Assembly: GCA_021782365.1 (NCBI GenBank)
Contig: JAJXVB010000005.1
Span: forward strand, 1-64,000
Length of the DNA: 64,000 bases
Direction of reading: 5' to 3'
Source of the DNA: Pseudomonadota bacterium
GTDB lineage: Bacteria; Pseudomonadota; Gammaproteobacteria; Burkholderiales; Gallionellaceae
A model generated the notes under the pieces. That model saw only the letters and a program-made list of their open reading frames with translations, ran no database searches and had not been told where the DNA came from. Positions 1-8,112 of this stretch are shown piece by piece. A program made the translations under genes and the position numbers. The first letter of the stretch is position 1. Every line of letters starts with the position of its first letter.

Positions 1-184
1 CCCTGGAAGTTACTTGAACCGGAATCTGGGTAGGCTGATTTCAAATCGGCACCAAAATATTTATGCTATAAAGCCCGCCGTTATTGGCCTTCGTGGTAGG
101 GCTGACTAATTTAACCGGACACTACTGGAAAAGTCTCTATACTGATTGCACTGAAACCGGCATCCTGTTCACAGCCGCCAAGTC

Positions 185-652
185 TTATTTGAGCGCGGCG
201 TCTGTGAACTTGTCTATGGTTTCGTCGATGTCCTTAGCGGCCTTTGCAGCGCCCTTGATCGCATATCGCTGATCGAGGTAGGTGCCGTCGGTAAAGCTCA
301 GCCAGACCTTGCCGTCCGCATCCTGCCAGGCAACCGCCTTGAATGGAATGTCTAATGACGCAAGCGGCGCTTCCTTGATGATGTAGGGTCCGCCCTTTCC
401 TCGACCGAAGATCAAGAGTTCATTGGGCGGAATATCCACGCCGACTTTCTTGGACATGGCCTGCCAGTCTATCCGGCTGAAGATCGTCACACCCACCGCC
501 TTTGCGGCGGCCTCGACGCGATCCATGGTCTCATGAACCGAATATTTGCTCGCCTTGGTGACGATGCCCGTATTGCTGTCCAGAACCCCGCCCTGCCCGG
601 CATAGGCGGAAAACGAAAATGCGAATGCAAGAAAACCAGCGACCAGTTTCAT
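185..652 (-). CDS. Secreted DUF302-domain protein
   Basis: The 155-residue protein begins with a cleavable-looking signal peptide (hydrophobic residues 4-17, then AYA at 16-18) and is probably periplasmic. Residues about 28-125 match the DUF302 fold: a GIVTK strand, a helix containing VEAAAKAVGVTIF, then LLIFGRGKGGPYI and VWLSFTDGTYL. DUF302 proteins are small dimers of unknown biochemistry, often found with heavy-metal or sulfur genes. No such neighbour is visible here: the gene stands alone at the window edge, about 235 bp before a Sel1 gene on the opposite strand. The family call is good; the function is unknown. Confidence 0.75.
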   Translation of the reverse strand: MKLVAGFLAFAFSFSAYAGQGGVLDSNTGIVTKASKYSVHETMDRVEAAAKAVGVTIFSRIDWQAMSKKVGVDIPPNELLIFGRGKGGPYIIKEAPLASLDIPFKAVAWQDADGKVWLSFTDGTYLDQRYAIKGAAKAAKDIDETIDKFTDAALK

Positions 653-887
653 TTCTTCGTCCCTTTGTTATTTCGAAAGATTGTATCGCAAATTCGGACG
701 CGCCACTGCTTCAACAATCAGCGGTTGCGGGAATCCATCGGCCATATACCTCCCGCAGAAGCTGAGGCACAATATTATCGGCAGTTAGCCTGCGCGGAAA
801 TCTGCCTGCATTACTTAAACCCACCGGCCTCCACGAAACCCGGGGCGATTCACTATTGAAAAGCCGAAAATATAAAGGGGATCAATA

Positions 888-1805
888 ATGCCTATTACCG
901 TAAAGAAACTATTTCTTTTAAATTTTCTGACGCTATTACTTTCGATCAAACTTGCATATGCAGAATCTGCTCAGGATCTTGAAAAACAGTGTAATGCGGG
1001 TAATGCTGAGGGCTGCTTCAACCTCGGAGCGATGTATGCCAGAGGTATAGGTGTTCGTCAGGATTACTCGAAGGCCAAAGATTTATTTACCAAAGCATGT
1101 GATGGTGGGATTACTAAAGGATGCCACGACCTCGGAGTGATGTATGTCAAGGGTGAGGGTGTTCGTCAGGATTATTCCAAAGCTAAAGATTTATTTACCA
1201 AAGCATGTGATGGTGGAATTGCTAAAGGATGCCGCAACCTCGGAGTGATGTATGTCAAGGGTGAGGGTGTTCGTCAGGATTATTCCAAAGCTAAAGATTT
1301 ATTTAGCAAAGCTTGTGATGGTGGAGTTGCTGAGGGATGCCACAACCTCGGAGTGATGTATGTCAAGGGTGAGGGTGTTCGTCAGGATTACTCCAAAGCC
1401 AAAGATTTATTTACCAAAGCGTGTGACGGTGGATATGCTTTGGGATGCGGTATACTTGGAGTGATGTATCACGATAGTGAGGGTGTCCGTCAAGATTATT
1501 TCAAGGCGAAAGAATTATATTCCAAAGCGTGTGATGGTGGGTTTGCTATGGCATGTTACAACCTCGGAATGATGTATATCAAGGGTGAGGGTGTTCGTCA
1601 GGATTACTCTAAGGCAAAAGATCTATTTAGCAAAGCATGTGACGGTGGGGATGCTTTTGGATGCAACAGTCTCGGAGTGATGTATGTCATGGGCGAGGGT
1701 GTTCGTCAGGACAATGAAAAGGCTTTAGAATATTTCGGAAAAGCTTGTGACATGAAACATGAAATAGGGTGTCAGAATTACTCCACATTGAAGCAGGGAA
1801 AATGA
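888..1805 (+). CDS. Secreted Sel1-repeat (HcpA-like) protein
   Basis: The 305-residue protein has a Sec signal peptide (residues 1-25, ending AYA) followed by seven Sel1-like repeats of 36 residues. The repeat pattern is GCxxLGxMYxxGxGVRQDYxKAKDLFxKACDGG. Each repeat carries two cysteines, as in the Helicobacter Hcp proteins, where they form a disulfide that staples the helix pair, so a periplasmic or secreted alpha-solenoid scaffold is expected. Sel1 proteins act as adaptors in protein-protein contacts; no enzymatic residues are apparent. Repeats 2-4 are almost identical, while repeat 5 (HDSEG) and the last repeat are more divergent. No operon partner is visible. The gene is more AT-rich than the mutS side of the window. 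Confidence 0.85.
   Translation: MPITVKKLFLLNFLTLLLSIKLAYAESAQDLEKQCNAGNAEGCFNLGAMYARGIGVRQDYSKAKDLFTKACDGGITKGCHDLGVMYVKGEGVRQDYSKAKDLFTKACDGGIAKGCRNLGVMYVKGEGVRQDYSKAKDLFSKACDGGVAEGCHNLGVMYVKGEGVRQDYSKAKDLFTKACDGGYALGCGILGVMYHDSEGVRQDYFKAKELYSKACDGGFAMACYNLGMMYIKGEGVRQDYSKAKDLFSKACDGGDAFGCNSLGVMYVMGEGVRQDNEKALEYFGKACDMKHEIGCQNYSTLKQGK
1011..1766 (+). repeat. Seven tandem 108-bp units inside the Sel1 gene
   Basis: Each unit starts at a GGMTGC codon pair (units begin at 1011, 1119, 1227 and so on) and encodes one 36-residue repeat. Stretches such as GTGATGTATGTCAAGGGTGA recur unchanged at the DNA level in units 2, 3 and 4. This points to recent duplication or gene conversion, and repeat number may vary between strains. 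Confidence 0.85.
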
Positions 1806-1986
1806 TTTCTGACACTCCCGGTATTTTGCCCAAAGAAATGTTGTTTTCGTCAATGTTGTAACCAAGGCCGCTGTTCAAACGGTGAATGCCGCCTCCTTTC
1901 CGTCAATTCGGCGTTTTTCGTTTCGTTTACATCTCATCGAGCTTACGGTACCATGTGACCAATAGCATGACCAATTGAGGGAACTC

Positions 1987-2220
1987 ATGAGTACCGTGAC
2001 ATTGGCACAAGCAAAGACACATTTAAGCCACTTGCTTGATCAAGTCGAGGCCGGCGAGGAGATTGTTATTACTCGCCATGGACAACCTGTCGCACGCATC
2101 TCCCCGGTCGAGAAACCCAAGCATCCTGTAAAGTCTCTCGCCGAGTTTCGCAGCCGTATGCCCCGCTGGCGCAAATCCAGCGCCGAGCTGCTGCGCGAGA
2201 TGCGCGACGAGGGGCTCTGA
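1987..2220 (+). CDS. Phd/YefM-family antitoxin
   Basis: This 77-residue protein has the Phd/YefM N-terminus: TLAQAKTHLSHLLDQVEAGE, then IVITRHGQPVARISP. That region forms the dimeric DNA-binding fold which autorepresses the operon. The charged C-terminal tail (about residues 50-77, rich in Arg and Glu) would wrap and neutralise the toxin. I chose the ATG at 1987 because GAGG at 1977-1980 is a well-spaced ribosome site; an in-frame TTG at 1975 would place that site inside the gene. The stop overlaps the toxin start (TGATG), as expected for translational coupling. Confidence 0.88.
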   Translation: MSTVTLAQAKTHLSHLLDQVEAGEEIVITRHGQPVARISPVEKPKHPVKSLAEFRSRMPRWRKSSAELLREMRDEGL

Positions 2221-2654
2221 TGCTCTACTTCGACACCAGCTTTCTGGCCCCGCTCTTTCTCGAAGAAACCACTAGCACCAAAATCGAGGCCTTTTTTGCG
2301 AAGCTTCCAGTCGGAGAGTTGTACGTTAGCCACTGGACCCGCGTCGAATTCGCCAGCCTCATCGCGCGAGAATTCCGGATGGGCGGCCTTGTGGAATCTG
2401 ACGCGTTACTGGTCATTGGCCAGTTCGACGAACTGGTGACCGACTCATTCCAGGTCGTGGCGCCGGGTGCTGCGGACCACGAACTCGCCAAGGAGTACAT
2501 CCAGCACTTCGCGACCAAGCTGCGGGCAGGTGATGCATTGCACTTGGCTATCGCCCATAACAGCGGCGCGAAGACCCTCTACACCCTGGACGAGGGCCTT
2601 TTGCATGCAGCCAAACTCATGAAGATCCACGCCAGCCGAGGCATCAAAACCTAG
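2220..2654 (+). CDS. PIN-domain ribonuclease toxin (VapC-type)
   Basis: This 144-residue PIN-domain protein carries the expected acidic residues: D5 in MLYFDTSFL, E44 in the VEFASL helix, and D105 in RAGDALHLA, followed by a terminal TLDEGLL segment. PIN toxins are Mg-dependent endoribonucleases that cleave tRNA or rRNA and arrest translation when the antitoxin is lost. The start codon overlaps the antitoxin stop by one base. It probably forms a stability or defence module together with the Abi_2 fragment and OLD gene that follow. The family is clear; the RNA target is unknown. Confidence 0.88.
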   Translation: MLYFDTSFLAPLFLEETTSTKIEAFFAKLPVGELYVSHWTRVEFASLIAREFRMGGLVESDALLVIGQFDELVTDSFQVVAPGAADHELAKEYIQHFATKLRAGDALHLAIAHNSGAKTLYTLDEGLLHAAKLMKIHASRGIKT

Positions 2655-2685
2655 CCACGACTCGCCACCGCGGACAAACGACACA

Positions 2686-2907
2686 GTAGAGATCAGGGAT
2701 GTCGTCAAAGTTTGCTCCAGTGTGAAAACGATGCGAACCATCAGCATGGTGACTCACCTGAAAGACCAGCGCATTACCGGAAAGCCGATAGTAACCAATG
2801 AAACGCGGATAATGTTGAGCGCGGTTTTCATCCGCAATGGCCAATCCGCGCGAACGTAGCAAAGCGATTTGCGCATCAATCTCTATAGCTGGTTTTATGA
2901 ATAGCCT
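2686..2907 (-). pseudogene. Abi_2 (AbiD/AbiF-like) abortive-infection fragment
   Basis: The minus strand encodes KPAIEIDAQIALLRSRGL, then HYPRFIGYYRLSGNALVFQ and FDDIPDLY. This matches the first 70 or so residues of Abi_2 proteins (normally near 300 residues), including the conserved YYRLSGY-type box and the FxxIxxLY box. After DLY the reading frame runs into unrelated residues and stops, so the rest of the gene is missing. Upstream there is no good start codon, and the open frame continues into a terminator hairpin. I read this as a decayed phage-defence gene rather than a short functional protein. Confidence 0.7.
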
Positions 2908-2923
2908 AGGTGGATATGAGCAT

Positions 2924-2967
2924 AAAAAAACCCGCCGGGCTTCGCTCGAATCAGAGGCGTGGCGGGT
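2924..2967 (-). terminator. Rho-independent terminator, minus strand
   Basis: ACCCGCC at 2930-2936 pairs with GGCGGGT at 2961-2967. On the minus strand the stem is followed directly by seven T residues. The gene it once served is not evident, because nothing recognisable lies just upstream at 2968-3364. It insulates the Abi_2 remnant from that side. Confidence 0.7.
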
Positions 2968-3364
2968 GTTATTGAAAAAAGTATACGCGGCATTCAAAGC
3001 CGCGGCCAAGCAGAATTATCCTCGCGGAATTTTATTAGGCTATTTGCAATCTGAGGTTGGAAACCCGGTGTTCAATGCAGTTTGGAATCGGGCCGTTTTG
3101 TGCAAAACTTGGTTGCCCGGCACGGAAAACCAGCGGTCTGTTCTGCAGCGGTTGCTGTCGTTGCCCGGCTTGAATAGCCCGATACTGAAGGGTGACTTAC
3201 TGAGTCGAGCAGTCGTACAGCGCGATCATCCACCGACAATCCTTAACCAAAGCCGACGATTTTGGCTCAAGAAATGAATGTCCGTTTCACAACCCAAAGT
3301 GATCGGTCATGCCGCTGAAGCATTGGTGTTTAATGCTTTACCGCATACAACCAAAGTAGGATTT
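2968..3364. other. Intergenic stretch with no recognised gene
   Basis: The only long open frame here (plus strand, ending 3277) crosses the terminator and the Abi_2 remnant, has no domain signature, and looks accidental. The sequence may be debris of older insertions between the toxin-antitoxin pair and the OLD gene. Confidence 0.5.
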
Positions 3365-5089
3365 CTATTGATCAACATGCTGCACATCATGAACAGCTTG
3401 CTTCAATTGATTAATTAGGTCTCGAAGCAACGGGGAAACGAGAGCGTCGCTGGAGGTCTCTGTGAGATGCATCGGATTGTATCCTGCATGTTGCAGTGCG
3501 GTCAGCACAAGGGGTAGCAGCCTCTTGCCTTTTACATGTTCAAACAGCACTCCTCCTGCAAGTAGATCCACTGCCGAAGGAACATTCTCCATTTTCCGCA
3601 AAGCTGTGTCCTTGAGATTACTGCGCTTCTGAGCAAACTCTGCTGCAAAAACAGCGTGGTTGGCAGCAATCACGTTTGTAATAATTGTCTGTGCGTCTGC
3701 GAGCGGGATTTTATAAACCGCTGCAATATGTTCTGGCCGACAGAATGTGTGTTCTATGTCTGTTAGCGGGGTGACAAAAGCGCTGGTCCGCTCAGGAAGC
3801 TTCTTGGATTCATTCTCCACCCACCAAGTTTTCTCCTTGTCTGACATGCCGTCACCATCGCGGTGTACCAAGACGTGCGTATTGTCCGCTTGCCTTGTGA
3901 AGTAGTCGGCGATTGGTACTGCGGCAGCCAAATTGTTTACTCCATGCAGTGACTGAAGAAAATACTCGGCTTCATTCAACCCATTTGCGGCGAGAAATAC
4001 GCGGAGTCTCGCCGGTTTCGTGTCCTCAGTTAATACTACAAATCGTTGTTGCCCGACGTGAAAGAGCTCGAAACTATCCAGTGCGCCAAGGTCCAGAAGC
4101 ACGGATAAATTCCTCTTGTCAGCCACTTCTTTCTTCTCACCATCTTTTAACCAGACGACTTGCACCTTTTCCTCTTGAACTAAAGTATCGAACATGTGCC
4201 GGCTGTGTGTGGCCAAAATCACCTTGGTGCTACCGCTCTCGGTGATCTTCTGTAGGGTGAGAGCCAAAAGCTTTTGATTCGAAGGGTGTAAATGTGCATC
4301 CGGTTCGTCTAGCAAGAGTAGTGCGGGGTTATAGGCCGTCACGTAAGCAACCAACTGGATAGCCTGAAGCGCACCAGTCCCAACCATCTCGAGCGGCACT
4401 GATCTATCATTATGATCAACCGATATATCGATATAAAGATGTGTGTCAGGATCGAACGTTGACGAAATGGTGAGTCCTGGGAACACTGCAGAAATTATTT
4501 CGTGAAATTTCGTGAGCTTCTGGGGATCTTTGATAATCCGATAAAGGACGTTGCGCAAATAAAGATTAGAGTCACCTTGCGCAATTCCGTTTGCAACAAC
4601 CGACGAAGTCCTAAGTTCCTCACGTAAAGGAACACCCGCTAGACCGGGAACGAAAACGGAAAAAGGCTCCATACGATTTGCCGCCCGAAGGAAGAAAGTG
4701 CTTCCTTGGTCGAACGTTATTGCGATGTTGGCATTCTTTCCGCGTCGCAACAGGAGATCAAACTTATGATGCTCATTGGCACCATCGTCTTTGAATGTAA
4801 AAGAAAAATTTGGGCCACGTTTCGAGGTGATTGGCCCGTCATGATTGAGTCGAATAAGGTCGCCGGTAGGCTTGTAAATAAACTGATCAAAGCCTAAGGT
4901 GTTTATCGGCTTTCCACCATCCGCAGAAAGCTGCGCAGATTGGAGTACAGTAATAGCGAAGTGGATTCCCTGAAGGAGAGAAGACTTGCCAGAATTATTG
5001 CCTCCCACGAGCACCGAAAGCGAAGGAGTCAATAGCTCAATCTTAGGAAGTCGCTTGAATGCTGAGACTTCTACAGCGTGGAGTTCCAA
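3365..5089 (-). CDS. OLD-family ATPase/TOPRIM endonuclease
   Basis: The 574-residue protein has an N-terminal ABC/SMC-like ATPase: Walker A GGNNSGKSS at 29-37, a signature-like GTGALQ near 237, Walker B LLLLDEPD at 257-264 and an H-loop ATHS at 293-296. A C-terminal TOPRIM-type nuclease domain follows, with the acidic residue in LTED near 355 and an HRDGDG motif near 409-414. This is the architecture of OLD (overcoming lysogenisation defect) nucleases, which act in phage exclusion. No UvrD-like helicase partner (GajB) or reverse transcriptase is adjacent, so it fits a stand-alone class 1 OLD protein. It sits between mobile debris and mutS. Other AAA_15/AAA_21 functions cannot be excluded, but the fused TOPRIM makes OLD the best call. 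Confidence 0.82.
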   Translation of the reverse strand: MELHAVEVSAFKRLPKIELLTPSLSVLVGGNNSGKSSLLQGIHFAITVLQSAQLSADGGKPINTLGFDQFIYKPTGDLIRLNHDGPITSKRGPNFSFTFKDDGANEHHKFDLLLRRGKNANIAITFDQGSTFFLRAANRMEPFSVFVPGLAGVPLREELRTSSVVANGIAQGDSNLYLRNVLYRIIKDPQKLTKFHEIISAVFPGLTISSTFDPDTHLYIDISVDHNDRSVPLEMVGTGALQAIQLVAYVTAYNPALLLLDEPDAHLHPSNQKLLALTLQKITESGSTKVILATHSRHMFDTLVQEEKVQVVWLKDGEKKEVADKRNLSVLLDLGALDSFELFHVGQQRFVVLTEDTKPARLRVFLAANGLNEAEYFLQSLHGVNNLAAAVPIADYFTRQADNTHVLVHRDGDGMSDKEKTWWVENESKKLPERTSAFVTPLTDIEHTFCRPEHIAAVYKIPLADAQTIITNVIAANHAVFAAEFAQKRSNLKDTALRKMENVPSAVDLLAGGVLFEHVKGKRLLPLVLTALQHAGYNPMHLTETSSDALVSPLLRDLINQLKQAVHDVQHVDQ

Positions 5090-5469
5090 CGCAATTTCCT
5101 CCTTATAATTCTCTCACCGGTTAGCAAAGGACCGGCAAAAGTGGTCTTGCCAACAAAAACGATGCGCCACGATCAATGTTGCGAAAGGCAACATTATAAG
5201 CATACACTCACCAGCCGTCTGCTTACCGATTTGACGCACTCATTCAGGAATAGAAGGCCACCGTCTCTTGTTGGCCGAAGGTTCGCGTTCCAGATTTTGA
5301 AAGTTGCCCTTCCTCAGCGTCTGCAGACGGTAGTCATGATTTATCGGTTTAGGCCGAATTCCGGGATTTGGCCCAAGGACAGGTTTCAGAGTGTACCCGC
5401 CACCTAGCCTGCCGTTGTCATCCGTCAGCAATCATTCATCTTAAGTCGATTCGCAACTTGCGCAAGCCG
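5090..5469. other. Intergenic region between OLD gene and mutS promoter
   Basis: About 380 bases with open frames on both strands that match no family I recognise. The only clear structure is the 12-base palindrome CGTCTGCAGACG near 5319-5330. It probably marks the seam between the accessory block and the conserved chromosome that begins with mutS. Confidence 0.5.
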
Positions 5470-5498
5470 TTGCATAATTGGACTGCGTTGCGTAGTAT
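5470..5498 (+). promoter_or_regulatory. Sigma-70-type promoter for mutS
   Basis: TTGCAT at 5470-5475 and TAGTAT at 5493-5498 are separated by 17 bases, and the mutS ATG lies about 48 bases downstream of the -10 box. This is the best-scoring pair I can see in the gap. Confidence 0.5.
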
Positions 5499-5545
5499 CT
5501 GCAACCGATCAACCGCCCTGCCAGTTTCCGCCTCGATAAAGAACG

Positions 5546-8083
5546 ATGAGCAACACAGAAAAACACACACCGATGATGCAGCAGTATCTGCGCATCAAGG
5601 CGGAGCATCCGGACGCGCTGCTGTTCTATCGGATGGGGGATTTTTACGAGCTGTTCTACGACGACGCGGTGAGCGCGGCAAAGCTTCTGGACATCACGCT
5701 CACCCAGCGCGGCACCTCCAACGGGCAGCCGATCAAGATGGCGGGCGTGCCCTATCATGCGGCGGACCAGTATCTCGCGCGCCTCGTGAGATTCGGCGAA
5801 TCGGTCGCGATCTGCGAGCAGATCGGAGATCCCGCAACCAGCAAGGGGCCAGTCGAGCGCAAGGTCGTGCGCATCGTCACTCCCGGAACCCTCACCGATT
5901 CCGCGCTGCTCGACGAAAAGCGCGACAGCCTCCTGCTTTGCATGCATGAGCAAAACGGCAAGCTCGGTCTTGCCTGGCTGAATCTCGCATCCGGACAGTT
6001 CCAAATCTCAGAGACCGCGCCCGAGCATCTTGCGGCGGAACTCGAACGGCTTCAGCCCTCAGAAATCCTGCATGCGGAAAATGTTCGCCTGCAGGACACT
6101 GGCAGGACCGCATTGAAGGAACTTCCGGTCTGGCATTTCGATCTGGATTCGGCAAGACGCCTTCTATGCCAGCAGTTTTCGACGATGGACCTTGCCGGAT
6201 TCGGCTGCGACGACTTCACCGCAGGCATACAGGCTGCTGGCGCGCTCCTGGGGTATGCCAGGCTGACCCAGGGCCAGGCGATGAGCCACATCACGGGGTT
6301 GCAGGTCTACAGCGAAGACCGGTATGTCCAGATGGACGCCGCAACGCGCCGCAATCTGGAAATCACCCAGACGCTGAAAGGCGAGGCATCGCCCACCCTG
6401 CTCTCGTTGCTTGACACCTGTTCGACCAACATGGGAAGCCGCAGGCTGGCAAACATCCTGCACCATCCGCTGCGCGATCGAAGGACGCTGCGCCTGAGGC
6501 TGGATGCGGTGGAAAAACTCTCAAGCCGTTTCCGCGCGGTGCACGAATCCCTGAAGCCATTTGTCGACGTCGAACGCATCACCGCGCGCATCGCTTTAAA
6601 AAGCGCGAGACCGAAGGACCTATCCGGCCTGAGAGACACGTTGCTTGCGCTACCCGTGCTGCAGGCGGAACTTTCCTCCTGCGATTCCCCGCTCCTGCAG
6701 AGCCTCTCTGAAGACTTGCAGGCGGACGAAAGCCTGACCGCGATGCTCGTAGAGTCACTGCGCGAAGAGCCATCGTCCATGCTTCGCGAAGGCGGCGTGA
6801 TCGCCGACGGCATGGACGCCGAGCTCGACGAGCTCAGGGGAATCCAGAACAATTGCGGCGACTTTCTTCTGGCCCTCGAGACGCGCGAGCGCAGCCGCAC
6901 CGGCATCCCCACGCTGAAGGTCGAATATAACCGTGTACACGGTTTCTACATCGAGGTCTCTGCCGCCCAGAGCGCGAATGTGCCCGAAGACTACCGCCGC
7001 CGACAGACGCTGAAGAATGCGGAGCGCTACATCACGCCCGAGCTCAAGGCCTTCGAGGACAAGGCGCTCTCCGCGAACGACCGCGCGCTCACCAGGGAAA
7101 AATTCCTCTACGACCGGCTTCTCGAGAACCTCTCCCCTTTCGTGCCAACGCTGCAGAAAATCGCAGCCGCGATCGCCGAGACAGACGTGTTTGCGACATT
7201 CAGCGAGCGCGCCCAGACGCTGAACTTCTGCGCACCGCAGTTTTCAGAAGACGAAACGATATATATCGTTGAAGGGCGGCATCCTGTCGTGGAAGCGCAG
7301 GTCGAGCGCTTCACGCCGAACGACACCGAGCTTTCCGGCAACCGCCGCATGCTGATGATCACTGGACCCAACATGGGCGGAAAATCGACCTACATGCGCC
7401 AGGTCGCGATCATCGCGCTGCTCTCCCATGTCGGCTGCTTCGTCCCCGCAAGGGAGGCCAGGCTTGCCGAGATAGACAGGATATTCACGCGCATCGGCGC
7501 ATCCGACGATCTGGCCAGCGGGCGCTCGACCTTCATGGTCGAGATGACCGAGGCCGCCAACATCCTGCACAACGCGACGAAAAAAAGCCTGGTGCTGGTG
7601 GACGAGATCGGGCGCGGAACCTCGACCTTCGACGGCCTGGCGCTCGCCCATGCGATCGCCTGCCACCTCGTCGAGAAGAACGGAAGCTATACGCTCTTCT
7701 CCACGCATTATTTCGAACTCACGAGGCTTGCAGAGCAATACCCGGAGCTATCCAACGTGCACCTCTCAGCGATCGAGCATCAGCACAGCATCGTTTTTTT
7801 GCATACCGTGAACGAAGGCGCAGCAAGCCAGAGCTATGGTCTGCAGGTCGCAGCCCTGGCGGGTGTTCCGATGGAAGTCATCAGATCCGCCAGAAAGCAG
7901 CTGCGCCTTCTGGAACAGAACAGCGCGTCCATGAGCCCCCAGGGGGATCTATTCGACAAGCTGCATGAAGAGCCGCGCGAGACGCATGAAGAACTGCTGA
8001 ACGCCTTGCGCGGCCTGGAGCCGGATGAGCTAAGCCCGAAGCAGGCTCTGGAAAGACTCTATCAGCTCAAAAAGCTCGTCTGA
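5546..8083 (+). CDS. mutS: DNA mismatch repair protein MutS
   Basis: The 845-residue length is typical of MutS. The mismatch-reading motif DFYELF (Phe33, Glu35) is in the N-terminal domain. The Walker [10 protein letters not shown] is near residue 606, and a [12 protein letters not shown] Walker B/signature block follows near 685. MutS dimers bind mismatches and small loops, then recruit MutL in an ATP-dependent step. The C-terminal tail (DLFDKLHEE to the end) contains the helices used for tetramerisation. The gene has its own upstream promoter and converges on the formate-operon transporter. All key motifs are intact. Confidence 0.98.
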   Translation: MSNTEKHTPMMQQYLRIKAEHPDALLFYRMGDFYELFYDDAVSAAKLLDITLTQRGTSNGQPIKMAGVPYHAADQYLARLVRFGESVAICEQIGDPATSKGPVERKVVRIVTPGTLTDSALLDEKRDSLLLCMHEQNGKLGLAWLNLASGQFQISETAPEHLAAELERLQPSEILHAENVRLQDTGRTALKELPVWHFDLDSARRLLCQQFSTMDLAGFGCDDFTAGIQAAGALLGYARLTQGQAMSHITGLQVYSEDRYVQMDAATRRNLEITQTLKGEASPTLLSLLDTCSTNMGSRRLANILHHPLRDRRTLRLRLDAVEKLSSRFRAVHESLKPFVDVERITARIALKSARPKDLSGLRDTLLALPVLQAELSSCDSPLLQSLSEDLQADESLTAMLVESLREEPSSMLREGGVIADGMDAELDELRGIQNNCGDFLLALETRERSRTGIPTLKVEYNRVHGFYIEVSAAQSANVPEDYRRRQTLKNAERYITPELKAFEDKALSANDRALTREKFLYDRLLENLSPFVPTLQKIAAAIAETDVFATFSERAQTLNFCAPQFSEDETIYIVEGRHPVVEAQVERFTPNDTELSGNRRMLMITGPNMGGKSTYMRQVAIIALLSHVGCFVPAREARLAEIDRIFTRIGASDDLASGRSTFMVEMTEAANILHNATKKSLVLVDEIGRGTSTFDGLALAHAIACHLVEKNGSYTLFSTHYFELTRLAEQYPELSNVHLSAIEHQHSIVFLHTVNEGAASQSYGLQVAALAGVPMEVIRSARKQLRLLEQNSASMSPQGDLFDKLHEEPRETHEELLNALRGLEPDELSPKQALERLYQLKKLV

Positions 8084-8084
8084 A

Positions 8085-8105
8085 CCTGGCTGCATCGCAG
8101 CCAGG
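8085..8105. terminator. Hairpin between convergent mutS and MFS genes
   Basis: CCTGGCTGC at 8085-8093 pairs perfectly with GCAGCCAGG at 8097-8105 around a 3-base loop, one base after the mutS stop. There is no T-run on either side, so it is either a weak shared terminator or a 3'-end-stabilising hairpin. Confidence 0.5.
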
Positions 8106-8112
8106 CCAGAGG

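Noticed and set aside
84-272. Possible IS-like end or small gene at the window start (AACCGGACACTACTGG)
   Set aside because: It resembles some IS3-type end sequences, but no transposase or partner repeat is visible, and the open frame overlaps the DUF302 gene.
2837-3277. 146-residue plus-strand open frame
   Set aside because: It crosses a terminator hairpin and the Abi_2 remnant, and shows no domain or ribosome site.
5368-5949. 193-residue plus-strand open frame overlapping mutS start
   Set aside because: It is out of frame with mutS and runs through its well-supported N-terminal coding region.
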